Origin: Anaerosoma tenue
GTDB lineage: Bacteria > Actinomycetota > Coriobacteriia > Anaerosomatales > Anaerosomataceae
NCBI RefSeq assembly: GCF_023161965.1
Contig: NZ_JALNTY010000003.1
Location: 105,271-169,270, forward strand
Length of the DNA: 64,000 nt
Direction of reading: 5' to 3'
How positions within the stretch are numbered: the stretch's first letter is position 1; each line of letters opens with the position of its first letter. Below are positions 35,864 through 43,741 of this stretch, one piece after another. The notes under the pieces were generated by a model. The model saw only the letters and a list, made by a program, of their open reading frames with translations. It searched no databases and was not told the origin of the DNA. The position numbers were made by a program, and so were the translations under genes.

Positions 35864-36487
35864 TCACATGTTCTCAGGAGCCGCATCCCCCTCTGTCTCT
35901 CCACCGTCACCGGAGCCATCGTCGGGCTGCACGGTGATGCTCGTCTCCACGGTACCGCTCGTCTCCTCGGAGCCGTCCCCGTCATCCGGAAGCGGCGACT
36001 CGTCGGGAGCCTCGATACCCAGCCACGACATGAACTTGGCGATGACCCTCTGCAGTCCGGGCGGCAGCGAATCGCGGGTCCCCGCGTCCAGGTCCTCCTG
36101 CATCCTCGCGAGGTTGGCCTGGAGACGGTCGAGCGCGTTGGCGATCCCCGTCCGCTTCATCGACACGGTACCCGAAGCCTCCTGGCTCCGGACCCGCTCC
36201 CGATCCTGCACGGTCTCACCGTCACCGGGGGCTTCCTCCTCGGAGCCGCCCGCGTTGGCGCCGGCAACCGCGCGACCGTTCCCGCGCGGTTCTTCGCCTC
36301 GAGCCGCCTCGCTCACGTCTTTGCCGCGAGCGCCCTTCTCCTCGACATCGCGATCCGCCTTCGCAGCCGCAGCCCCTTTGCCGTTCTCGCTCGACGGGAC
36401 GCCGCCACGGCCAGCCATGGCTGTCGCCGGCAGCAGCATCGCGAAAGCGAGCGAGAGAGCGAGCGCCGTCGTCAGTATCCGTCTCAT
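35864..36487 (-). CDS. Secreted acidic low-complexity protein
   Basis: This 207-residue precursor has signal MRRILTTALALSLAFAMLLP and cleavage after AMA. The mature part is highly charged: an Arg/Lys/Glu/Ala-rich stretch (residues 30-105), one probable amphipathic helix with NALDRLQANLARMQEDLDAG, and an Asp/Glu/Gly/Thr-rich tail. No Cys and no domain that I recognise. The ATG at 36487 has GGAGG 6 bases upstream. A wall-associated or spacer role is a guess. Confidence 0.7.
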   Translation of the reverse strand: MRRILTTALALSLAFAMLLPATAMAGRGGVPSSENGKGAAAAKADRDVEEKGARGKDVSEAARGEEPRGNGRAVAGANAGGSEEEAPGDGETVQDRERVRSQEASGTVSMKRTGIANALDRLQANLARMQEDLDAGTRDSLPPGLQRVIAKFMSWLGIEAPDESPLPDDGDGSEETSGTVETSITVQPDDGSGDGGETEGDAAPENM

Positions 36488-36620
36488 CCGACACCTCCAC
36501 ACAGGTCAGTCCCTCATATGCCCCTGGTGGTGATATCGGCTGCCGTGTCCGGGTCCAGAAGCCCGAGATGACGGACGGCGTGCCCGTGACAGATGACACG
36601 CGTCGACGATGGGCGGGTTC

Positions 36621-37202
36621 TTAGCGGTGTGCCGCCGTGTGCTCCAACAGCCACGCCATGTTCCTGCCGAGCGTGTCCATCGTCCTCATGCCCTCTTCGT
36701 CTTCCTCCACGTCGCCCGGCAGTCCACCGATGCCAAGGTTCCAGTACGTGGATCCGGCGATGATCATCTGGCGGATGAGGAACATGTGCATGATCGAGTC
36801 GAACGCGTGGACGGCGCCGGCGCGTCGCTCCGCGACCACCGCGGCGGCGACCTTCCGTTCCAGCATGCCCGGATTGGCGCCCGCCACATAGCCCAATCGG
36901 TCTATGAGCGCTTTCGTCTCGGCAGATATGTCCGCGAAGTACACTGGCGAGCCCACGATCACGCCGTCCGCCTCGTCAACCTTGGCGATGCACTCGTTGA
37001 TGGCGTCGTTGCGGCCATGACACCGCCGATCCTTGCGCTCTCGGCACTTGAGGCATGCGGTGCACCCCTGCGCCTTCTTCCCTGCCAGTTCGATCAGCTC
37101 GGTCTCCACGCCCTCGGCCTCGAGGGAAGCCAACACGCGTCGGAGCATCCGGGCCGTGTTGCCGTTCTTGCGCGGGCTACCCGCTATCGCTACCACCTTC
37201 AT
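36621..37202 (-). CDS. Iron-sulfur flavoprotein (NADPH-dependent FMN reductase family)
   Basis: This 193-residue flavodoxin-fold protein has the FMN phosphate loop VAIAGSPRKNGNTARML and SPVYFADISAETKALIDR. Between them lies a compact cysteine cluster, GCTACLKCRERKDRRC (CX2CX2CX7C), the arrangement that binds [4Fe-4S] in archaeal and clostridial Isf proteins. It would shuttle electrons between ferredoxin and low-potential acceptors. It is followed on the same strand (upstream) by the NAD salvage genes, 11 bases away, so cotranscription is likely. Confidence 0.88.
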   Translation of the reverse strand: MKVVAIAGSPRKNGNTARMLRRVLASLEAEGVETELIELAGKKAQGCTACLKCRERKDRRCHGRNDAINECIAKVDEADGVIVGSPVYFADISAETKALIDRLGYVAGANPGMLERKVAAAVVAERRAGAVHAFDSIMHMFLIRQMIIAGSTYWNLGIGGLPGDVEEDEEGMRTMDTLGRNMAWLLEHTAAHR

Positions 37203-37213
37203 GAGTGTCCTCC

Positions 37214-37828
37214 TCAGATCAGATCCGCCAGGGCGATCGTACGGGCTCCCGCGCTTCGCATCTGCGCGAACGCCCGCTCGCTGTCACCATCCTGCATCTC
37301 CACTCCCCGGCAGCCATCGATGATGACCGTCACCGCGAAGCCGAGACCGCACGCGTCGAGGACCGTCGCCTTCACGCAGTAATCGGTGGCCAGACCCATG
37401 ACCACGAGGTCCTCGGCTACCCGCTCCTCGAGGAATGCCGCCAATCCCGTGTCCGTTCGGTGGTCGTTGTCGAAGAAGGCGCTGTAGCTGTCCACCGCCG
37501 GGTCGGCGCCCTTGCGGATCACGTGGTCCACACCGCCTACGTCGAGCGCCGAGTGGAACGAGGCTCCCGGCATGCCCTGGACGCAATGGTCGGGCCAAAG
37601 GACCTGCTCGACGCCGAAGAGGTCCACCACGTCCCCGGGCGATGCACCGGGATGGTTCGAGGCGAAACTCCCGTGGCTCGACGGGTGCCAGTCCTGCGTG
37701 GCCACCACGAGAGAGAACCGCTCCATCAGCGCGTTGGCCACAGGTATGACCGCATCACCATCGGCCACCGGCAACGCGCCGAACGGCATGAAATCGTTCT
37801 GCAGGTCCACGAGCAACAGTGCGCGCAC
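37214..37828 (-). CDS. pncA: Nicotinamidase
   Basis: This 204-residue isochorismatase-fold amidase deamidates nicotinamide to nicotinate. The catalytic triad is visible: Asp in LLVDLQNDFMPFGAL, Lys in VIRKGADP, Cys in GLATDYCVKATV. The metal ligands lie in DWHPSSHGSF. I chose the GTG at 37828 because AGGAGG lies 9 bases upstream; upstream GTG codons sit on the ribosome site itself. It follows pncB by 13 bases, so the two consecutive salvage steps are one operon. Confidence 0.9.
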   Translation of the reverse strand: MRALLLVDLQNDFMPFGALPVADGDAVIPVANALMERFSLVVATQDWHPSSHGSFASNHPGASPGDVVDLFGVEQVLWPDHCVQGMPGASFHSALDVGGVDHVIRKGADPAVDSYSAFFDNDHRTDTGLAAFLEERVAEDLVVMGLATDYCVKATVLDACGLGFAVTVIIDGCRGVEMQDGDSERAFAQMRSAGARTIALADLI

Positions 37829-37841
37829 GGCCCTCACCCTC

Positions 37842-39314
37842 CTAGCGTCCGGCTGCCGAACCACGGGCCTTGAGGATGAGCGCCGTCTTGCGCTCATACA
37901 GGCCTATCTCCATCCCCACCTTGTAGACATGCGGATTGAGCAGACGCACGTGGCTCGGGTCGAGCCGCCCGATCTGCTCGCTCGCCCGCGCGCGCGACGA
38001 CTCGATCTCCGGCGCGTCGTAGACGAGATCCCCCTCCTCGAAGACCGGCACCAGCAGATCGTCGTAGGAGTCGGAGCCACAGTACGAGGTCCGTCTCGTC
38101 GCATCGGCGGGATCCACCATCAGACACTCCGCGTCGGGCGGCGCCAGCTCGTCGTACACCATGTCGCCGATGAACCGGCCGTCCGCGTCGGTGAAGCGCC
38201 GCACGCCCAGCAATCCCGGCGTCGTCACCTTGGCAGCCTGCTCGGACACCTTGACACGCGGCTCCCACTCCCCGCCCGGCTCGCGGACCGCCGAGAGCTT
38301 GTACACCCCGCCGAGTGCGGGCTGGTCGTATGCGGTCACCAGCTTGGTCCCCACACCCCACACGTCGATCGCCGCGCCCTGCTCCTTGAGGCTCTCGATG
38401 GTGTGCTCGTCGAGCTCGTTAGAGGCGTAGATGCGGGTGGCCGCGAAGCCGCTGGCGTCGAGGATCTCCCGCGCCCGTATCGAGAGCCACGCAAGGTCGC
38501 CCGAGTCGATCCGGATGCCCGCGAGATCGTGGCCGAGCTCGCGGAGCCGCTCCCCCGCGCGCACGGCGTTCCGGACCCCTTCGAGCGTGTCGTACGTGTC
38601 GACGAGCAGGACGGCGTTGTTCGGCATCGCCTCGGCATAGGCCATGAACGCCTCGATCTCCGAGTCGAACAGCATCACGAGACTGTGCGCATGCGTGCCG
38701 CCCACCGGGACCCCGTACCGCTGCCCGGTAAGGACGTTCGACGTTCCGGCGCAACCGCCGATGTACGCCGCCCGTCCGGCCGACAGGCCTCCGTCGGGCC
38801 CCTGCGCGCGCCGGAGCCCGAACTCGAGCACCGGGTCTCCCTCGGCCGCCCTGCACACACGCGCGGCCTTGGTGGCGATGAGCGTCTGGAAATTGATGAT
38901 GTTCAGCAGGGTCGTCTCAACGAGCTGACACGTGGTCACCGGGCCCGTGATGCGCAGCAACGGCTCGCCGGGGAACACCACCGTGCCTTCAGGCACAGCA
39001 TGCACGTCGGCGTCGAACCGCATCGAGCCGAGCCATTCCAGGAAGCCGGACGAGAACAGCGGCCTGCCGTCGTTGCCCGTGAGCGTCGAGAGGTACGCGG
39101 TGTCCTCGGCGGCGAACCGCATGGTCTGCAGATACTCGATCGCCTGGGCGAGACCACACGCGACCGTATAGCCGCCGTCGAAGGGGTTGCCCCGGAAGTA
39201 GAGGTGGAAGCACGCCTCCGTGTCGGCCACGCCCGCTTCGCGGTATGCGTGCGCCATCGTGAGCTGGTAAAGGTCCGTGAGCATCGCCGGCGGACCGGTG
39301 CGGGCTCCGTGCAT
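37842..39314 (-). CDS. pncB: Nicotinate phosphoribosyltransferase
   Basis: This 490-residue enzyme makes nicotinate mononucleotide from nicotinate and PRPP. The N-terminal MLTDLYQLTMAHAYREAG and FHLYFRGNPF are typical. VEFGLRRAQGPDGG-like (LEFGLRRAQGPDGG), the active-site His in GGTHAHSLVM, and RIDSGDLAWLS and VWGVGTKLVTAYD in the phosphate-binding barrel follow. GGGAGGAG precedes the ATG but lies inside a 13-bp hairpin. It is the first gene of the pncB-pncA operon, for NAD recycling. Confidence 0.94.
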   Translation of the reverse strand: MHGARTGPPAMLTDLYQLTMAHAYREAGVADTEACFHLYFRGNPFDGGYTVACGLAQAIEYLQTMRFAAEDTAYLSTLTGNDGRPLFSSGFLEWLGSMRFDADVHAVPEGTVVFPGEPLLRITGPVTTCQLVETTLLNIINFQTLIATKAARVCRAAEGDPVLEFGLRRAQGPDGGLSAGRAAYIGGCAGTSNVLTGQRYGVPVGGTHAHSLVMLFDSEIEAFMAYAEAMPNNAVLLVDTYDTLEGVRNAVRAGERLRELGHDLAGIRIDSGDLAWLSIRAREILDASGFAATRIYASNELDEHTIESLKEQGAAIDVWGVGTKLVTAYDQPALGGVYKLSAVREPGGEWEPRVKVSEQAAKVTTPGLLGVRRFTDADGRFIGDMVYDELAPPDAECLMVDPADATRRTSYCGSDSYDDLLVPVFEEGDLVYDAPEIESSRARASEQIGRLDPSHVRLLNPHVYKVGMEIGLYERKTALILKARGSAAGR

Positions 39315-39322
39315 CGAGCGCT

Positions 39323-39354
39323 CCTCCCGTATCGTCCCCCTACGATACGGGAGG
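39323..39354 (-). promoter_or_regulatory. 13-bp hairpin that buries the pncB ribosome site
   Basis: CCTCCCGTATCGT pairs perfectly with ACGATACGGGAGG around a 6-base loop. On the mRNA strand the 3' arm contains GGGAGG, the pncB Shine-Dalgarno core, 9-14 bases before the ATG. It lies in the 46-base gap after the anti-sigma gene, so it may terminate that transcript or restrict pncB translation. Confidence 0.55.
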
Positions 39355-39360
39355 CGGCGT

Positions 39361-40149
39361 TCAGGCGTCCATGCCCATGAAATCGACGAGATAACGGTCG
39401 CCCTCCTTCACGATCTCGAAATCCTCCTGGTACTGGCTGTCGGTCCACTCCTCGGAATCCGACAGCCGCACGAAGACGAGATACGTCCCATCGTCGGTCT
39501 GCGCGGCCTCCGTCATCTGCGCGAACACTATCTCGGCGCCCTGCGCCCGCAGGTAGTCCTCGGGGTGCGCCTCGATGTCGGCCTTGAGCCGGTCGGTCCC
39601 CATCGCGGCGAGCGCTTCGAGGTCTCCCGCGTACTGAGCCCGCACGAACTCCATAGCGAGCGTCTGGACGGCGGTGTTCACCTCGGCAGGAAGGTCGCCG
39701 GGGGTCGTATCGACGATCGGCACCTCTTCCCCGCCGACGGTCTCGAGCCTCACGGTCAGGTCATCGACTTCTTCCTGGAGTGCGGCGTTCTCACCCTCCA
39801 GGCGCTCGATCTCCGAGGCGAGCGGCACCGGCAGCTGCCGGGCGAGCGCCGACACCGTGAGCGCGCTCACCGACACCGCCGCCAGAAGCGCCGCAGCCGC
39901 GGTGGCGACACGCCATCCCCAGCCGGCGCGACGCGCGACGGTGGCGGGCGCCGGCGCGACGAACCGCTCCACCGGCACGAACGACTCGGCGATACCCCGC
40001 ATGCCGCCGATCAGCGTGCGCAGGCGTTCGTACTCGGCAGCGCATCCGTCGCACGTGGCGAGGTGGGCGGCGACGTCGAGGGACTCGCTCTCGTCAAGGT
40101 CTCCCGCGATGTACATCTCAAGGGCGTCCATGGCCTCGTGGCAGTTCAT
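39361..40149 (-). CDS. Zinc-finger anti-sigma factor, membrane-anchored
   Basis: This 262-residue protein opens with an anti-sigma zinc finger: MNCHEAMDALEMYIAGDLDE and HLATCDGCAAEYERLR, giving His-x3-Cys-x2-Cys. One transmembrane helix follows (about residues 80-102, ATAAAALLAAVSVSALTVSAL). A short coiled coil (IERLEGENAALQEEVDDLTV) and an extracytoplasmic domain of about 120 residues that may sense the signal complete it. Its ATG overlaps the sigma stop by 1 base. It should hold the ECF sigma factor inactive at the membrane. Confidence 0.88.
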   Translation of the reverse strand: MNCHEAMDALEMYIAGDLDESESLDVAAHLATCDGCAAEYERLRTLIGGMRGIAESFVPVERFVAPAPATVARRAGWGWRVATAAAALLAAVSVSALTVSALARQLPVPLASEIERLEGENAALQEEVDDLTVRLETVGGEEVPIVDTTPGDLPAEVNTAVQTLAMEFVRAQYAGDLEALAAMGTDRLKADIEAHPEDYLRAQGAEIVFAQMTEAAQTDDGTYLVFVRLSDSEEWTDSQYQEDFEIVKEGDRYLVDFMGMDA

Positions 40150-40676
40150 CAGCGCACCTCCTGAAGGGTCGGATGGTCCATCTCGGCACGCATCGCGCCG
40201 AGGGCCCGGTTGATGCGCGACTTCACCGTACCGGCGGGGCAGCCGAGGACGCGCGCTATGTCCTCCAGCTTGAGGTCGCGGAAGTACCTGAGGGCGAGGA
40301 CCTCGCGGTGATCCGGGGTCAGCCGCTGGAGCGCATTCATGAGGTCCATCCCGTCTTCCGGCCCGTCCCAGCGGAAGGCGGCGGGCTCGGGAGGCTCGGC
40401 CACCGGCACCGTCCTCGTACGCGACCGCAGCATCGAGTTGCAGCGGTTCACGAGTATCCGGCTCAGCCAGGCGCCGAAGCGGTCCGGGTCACGCAGCGTT
40501 CGCAGCTTGGCATGGGCAGTCATCAGCGCGTCCTGCACGGCATCCGCCGCGTCCCATTGCGACCTCGTCATCGCGTACGCGGTCGCGTACAGTGTCCGCT
40601 CGTGACGTCGCACGAGCAGCGTGAACGCCTGCCCGTCTCCCTGCTGAGCACGGGCCACCAGGTCGTGGTCTTCCAC
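40149..40676 (-). CDS. ECF RNA polymerase sigma factor
   Basis: This 175-residue group IV sigma factor has region 2 in LLVRRHERTLYATAYAMTRS, DAADAVQDALMTAHAKL and RFGAWLSRILVNRC. Region 4 is LTPDHREVLALRYFRDLKLE followed by DIARVLGCPAGTVKSRINRA. The start is GTG with AGGAGG upstream. It is cotranscribed with the zinc-finger anti-sigma gene. The target promoters are not evident in this window. Confidence 0.93.
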   Translation of the reverse strand: MEDHDLVARAQQGDGQAFTLLVRRHERTLYATAYAMTRSQWDAADAVQDALMTAHAKLRTLRDPDRFGAWLSRILVNRCNSMLRSRTRTVPVAEPPEPAAFRWDGPEDGMDLMNALQRLTPDHREVLALRYFRDLKLEDIARVLGCPAGTVKSRINRALGAMRAEMDHPTLQEVR

Positions 40677-40831
40677 GATCCCCTCCTCTCGGTCACCCTG
40701 TTAGATGACCGGGACGACCAGAAGGTTCCCTTGCATACGGCATCGGTGACGCCGGAGCCGACGATGACTTTGAACGTCACCCATCTGCACGGGTACCCTG
40801 TGAGGGACGACGCCAACCACCGGGAGGAACC

Positions 40832-41791
40832 ATGGCCGGGATCTACGACCGCGTGGATCGAACCATAGGCGGCACGCCGCTCATCCGGCTGAGCCGCATC
40901 GCGGCCGGACTCCCGGCCAGCGTGGCGGTCAAGCTCGAGTCGCGCAACCCGGGGGGTTCGATCAAGGACCGGATCGCCCGGGCCATGATCGACGACGCCG
41001 AGGAGCGCGGGCTCATCGAGCCCGGCCGCTCGGTCATCATCGAGCCCACTTCGGGGAACACGGGCGTGGCGCTGGCCATGATCGGAGCCGCGCGCGGGTA
41101 TCGTGTCGTGCTCACGATGCCGGAGTCGATGTCCCGCGAGCGGCGGGCGCTGCTCGCCGCGTATGGCGCCGAGCTCGTCCTCACGCCGGCGGCCGAGGGT
41201 ATGGCGGGCGCGGTGGCCGAGGCGGAGGCGATCGCCGGGCGCACACCCGGTGCCCACCTCACACGGCAGTTCGAGAACCCCGCCGGTCCCGCCGCCCACT
41301 ACGAGACCACGGGGCCCGAGATCGACGAAGCGCTCGGCGCGCAACAGCTCTTCGCGTTCGTGGCCGGCGTGGGCACCGGAGGGACCGTGACCGGCGCGGG
41401 GCGCTACCTCCGGGAGCGGCGGCCGGGGTGCAGGATAGTGGCCGTGGAGCCCGAGGAGTCGCCGATCATCACTCAGACCCTCGCCGGACGGCCGCTCCAG
41501 CCGGCTCCTCACGGCATCCAGGGTATCGGCGCCAACTTCGTTCCCTCGGTGCTCGATGCCTCTGTGCTCGACTCTGTGGAGACGATCACCACCGGCGACG
41601 CCATCTCCATGGCCCGCAGACTCGCGGCCGAGGAAGGTCTCTTGGTGGGCATCTCCACCGGAGCGAACGTCGCTGTCGCGCTGAGGCTCGCACGCATGGC
41701 GGAGGCTGATGGCATGACGGTCGTGACGGTTGCGCCATCCACCGGAGAGCGATACCTCTCCACTCCTCTGTGGGAGGGGTACGGAGCGTAA
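40832..41791 (+). CDS. cysK: Cysteine synthase (O-acetylserine sulfhydrylase)
   Basis: This 319-residue fold-type II PLP enzyme forms cysteine from O-acetylserine and sulfide. The Schiff-base Lys lies in RNPGGSIKDRIARAM, and PTSGNTGVALAMIG is the substrate loop. GVGTGGTVTGAGRYL binds phosphate, and HGIQGIGANFVPSVL is typical of CysK. GGGAGG precedes the ATG by 4 bases. It reads divergently from the sigma-factor operon and alone, with no cysE nearby. Confidence 0.94.
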   Translation: MAGIYDRVDRTIGGTPLIRLSRIAAGLPASVAVKLESRNPGGSIKDRIARAMIDDAEERGLIEPGRSVIIEPTSGNTGVALAMIGAARGYRVVLTMPESMSRERRALLAAYGAELVLTPAAEGMAGAVAEAEAIAGRTPGAHLTRQFENPAGPAAHYETTGPEIDEALGAQQLFAFVAGVGTGGTVTGAGRYLRERRPGCRIVAVEPEESPIITQTLAGRPLQPAPHGIQGIGANFVPSVLDASVLDSVETITTGDAISMARRLAAEEGLLVGISTGANVAVALRLARMAEADGMTVVTVAPSTGERYLSTPLWEGYGA

Positions 41792-41810
41792 GCACGACGG
41801 CTCGCTCCTG

Positions 41811-41829
41811 GCATATCGGTTGCATATGC
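41811..41829. promoter_or_regulatory. Inverted repeat GCATAT-N7-ATATGC upstream of the copper module
   Basis: This 6-bp inverted repeat lies 38 bases before the first gene of the copper module and is a candidate operator for a metal-responsive regulator. No csoR or copY gene is nearby, so the assignment is tentative. Confidence 0.35.
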
Positions 41830-41866
41830 ACCGCTCAGGATCGCGGACCTGCGTCAGCGAGGAACG

Positions 41867-42214
41867 ATGGTGCATGCGGCACAGATCATACGGTTGCTCA
41901 CGACGGTGTTCGTCGCCGTCGTGTTGGTGAGCGCCGCCACGCCCGTGTGCGCCATGCCTGACTGCGGCGACGTGGCCGCCGGGACGTGCTCGGACTTCAT
42001 GCCGGCGTGCGACGACTGCCCCGAGTCGATCGTGATGAAGCATTCGCACGACGACGCGACCGCTCTTCAGGGCCACATGGTCGAGCCCGCTCTCGTCGTC
42101 GCGCACCTCGATCCCCTTGACGCCCCGGTGCAGGTCCACCGCTTCCTGACGCAACCGGAAGCCACGGCGTCGCCTCCCCCGCTCGACCCGCTCGGAATGC
42201 GTCTCTCGATCTGA
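41867..42214 (+). CDS. Small secreted Cys/His-rich protein of the copper module
   Basis: This 115-residue protein has a signal peptide IIRLLTTVFVAVVLVSAATP. It carries six cysteines in 24 residues (CAMPDCGDVAAGTC, then CDDC and one between), followed by a His/Met/Asp segment MKHSHDD. The C-terminal half is low-complexity and Pro-rich. The Cys, His and Met content and position, 83 bases before the SafE-cupredoxin gene, suggest a periplasm-side copper-binding protein. I know no named family for it. Confidence 0.65.
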   Translation: MVHAAQIIRLLTTVFVAVVLVSAATPVCAMPDCGDVAAGTCSDFMPACDDCPESIVMKHSHDDATALQGHMVEPALVVAHLDPLDAPVQVHRFLTQPEATASPPPLDPLGMRLSI

Positions 42215-42297
42215 CAGCACCCCTCATCGATGCGAGCCGGCCGGACGCCGCTCGCGGGTATGCGTATGCGTATCTCTCGACATGAGGAGTGCTCTCT

Positions 42298-43719
42298 ATG
42301 GAACTGTTCATCCCGTCTTTGATGCTGGGGCTTGTCACCAGCCTCCACTGCGTGTCCATGTGCGGACCGATGGTGGTGACCTACGCCCTCAAGGGCGCCG
42401 AGGACGGCACCGTCGTCCAGCGCCTGGTTCCCAACCTCGCCTACCAGGCGGCCAAGATCGCGAGCTACGTGCTCGTGGGCCTGCTGCTGGGCGCGGCCGG
42501 CTCGGCACTGGATCTCGATGCCGTGCGGCCGTACGTCATGCTCATCGCTGGCGCATACATGATCGTGCTCGCGCTTTCCATGACCGGCCGGGCACGCTGG
42601 GCCGCCCGCCTCACGCCGAGACCGCCCGCGTTCCTGCTGCGCGCGTTCACGGCCGTGCGCCGCAAGGCTGTGGATGACGCGGAGCACGGGCGCTCAACCA
42701 TGGCCACGCCCGTCACCTTCGGACTGCTCACGGGCCTCATGCCGTGCGCTCCCCTCATGGCCGCGCAGCTCAACGCAGCGGCGAGCGGCAGCGCGGTGAG
42801 CGGTGCGGTCGCCATGTTCGCGTTCGGACTCGGCACGGCTCCGCTCATGCTCGGCTTCGGTACGGCATCGGGTCTCCTTCCCCGCCAGTGGAAGGAACGC
42901 ATGATGACGGCGCTCGCGGTCGTTGTGATCGTCTTCGGGGTGACCTACCTGAACCGCGGCGCCATGCTGCTCGGCTCGCCCGTCACGCTGCAGTCCGCAC
43001 GCAACGCCGTCTTCGGTCAGAGCGAGGGCGTGGACGCCGCCGGGTACGCGATCGCGCCCGACGGCGTGACCGAGGTATCGCTGGTGATCGAAGGCACGCG
43101 CTTCGTTCCGGAAACGCTCTCGATCCCGGCCGGCACTCCCGTGCGACTGATCGTGGACCGGCGCGAGTCGAGTCCTTGCTCGGACCAGCTCGCCGTGCCC
43201 GCGCTCGGCGTGCTGGCCGACCTTGCCGACAACGCGACCACGGTGGTGGAACTCCCGGCGACCGCGGACGGCCGGTACACCCTCACGTGCGGGATGGGCA
43301 TGATGTCCGGCAGTCTGGTGGTCGGAGGCTCCGGCTCCGCGACCGCGCCGACGGCGAGCACGGCCACACCGGCTGAGACACCCTCCATTCCCGCGTGCGC
43401 ATGCTGCGGTAACAGCGGTACCGACGAGACGATCGAGGGCGCCGCGAGCGTTGAGGGCGACGTCCAGCGCATGAGCGTGGACGTCACCAACGGGTATGAC
43501 CCCAACGTGATCCGCCTGACAGCGGGTGTGCCTGCGGAGATCACCTTCTCGCAGGCAAGCGGTTGCATGGCCGAGGTGATGAGCGAGGACCTCGGCTTCT
43601 ACGAGGACCTGACCGGCGGCCCCAAGACCATCCGCATCGAGGCCGACGCGCTGCAGCCCGGCGAGTACTCGTTCTCGTGCGGCATGCGGATGGTGTTCGG
43701 CACTATCATCGTCGAGTAA
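42298..43719 (+). CDS. SafE/DsbD-type membrane protein fused to two cupredoxin-like domains
   Basis: The protein has 473 residues. Residues 1-235 form about six transmembrane helices of the TauE/SafE-DsbD transmembrane group ([19 protein letters not shown] and [13 protein letters not shown], each with a conserved Cys near a Pro or Met). Two cupredoxin-like domains follow (about residues 255-345 and 390-473). They share candidate copper ligands: SSPCSDQL with [10 protein letters not shown], and ASGCMAEVM with [11 protein letters not shown] Cys cluster ACACCG lies between. The ATG at 42298 has GAGGAG 8 bases upstream. Its position before copA indicates a role in delivering or reducing copper outside the membrane. 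Confidence 0.85.
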   Translation: MELFIPSLMLGLVTSLHCVSMCGPMVVTYALKGAEDGTVVQRLVPNLAYQAAKIASYVLVGLLLGAAGSALDLDAVRPYVMLIAGAYMIVLALSMTGRARWAARLTPRPPAFLLRAFTAVRRKAVDDAEHGRSTMATPVTFGLLTGLMPCAPLMAAQLNAAASGSAVSGAVAMFAFGLGTAPLMLGFGTASGLLPRQWKERMMTALAVVVIVFGVTYLNRGAMLLGSPVTLQSARNAVFGQSEGVDAAGYAIAPDGVTEVSLVIEGTRFVPETLSIPAGTPVRLIVDRRESSPCSDQLAVPALGVLADLADNATTVVELPATADGRYTLTCGMGMMSGSLVVGGSGSATAPTASTATPAETPSIPACACCGNSGTDETIEGAASVEGDVQRMSVDVTNGYDPNVIRLTAGVPAEITFSQASGCMAEVMSEDLGFYEDLTGGPKTIRIEADALQPGEYSFSCGMRMVFGTIIVE

Positions 43720-43741
43720 CGATCGGACTCTGGAGATGACC

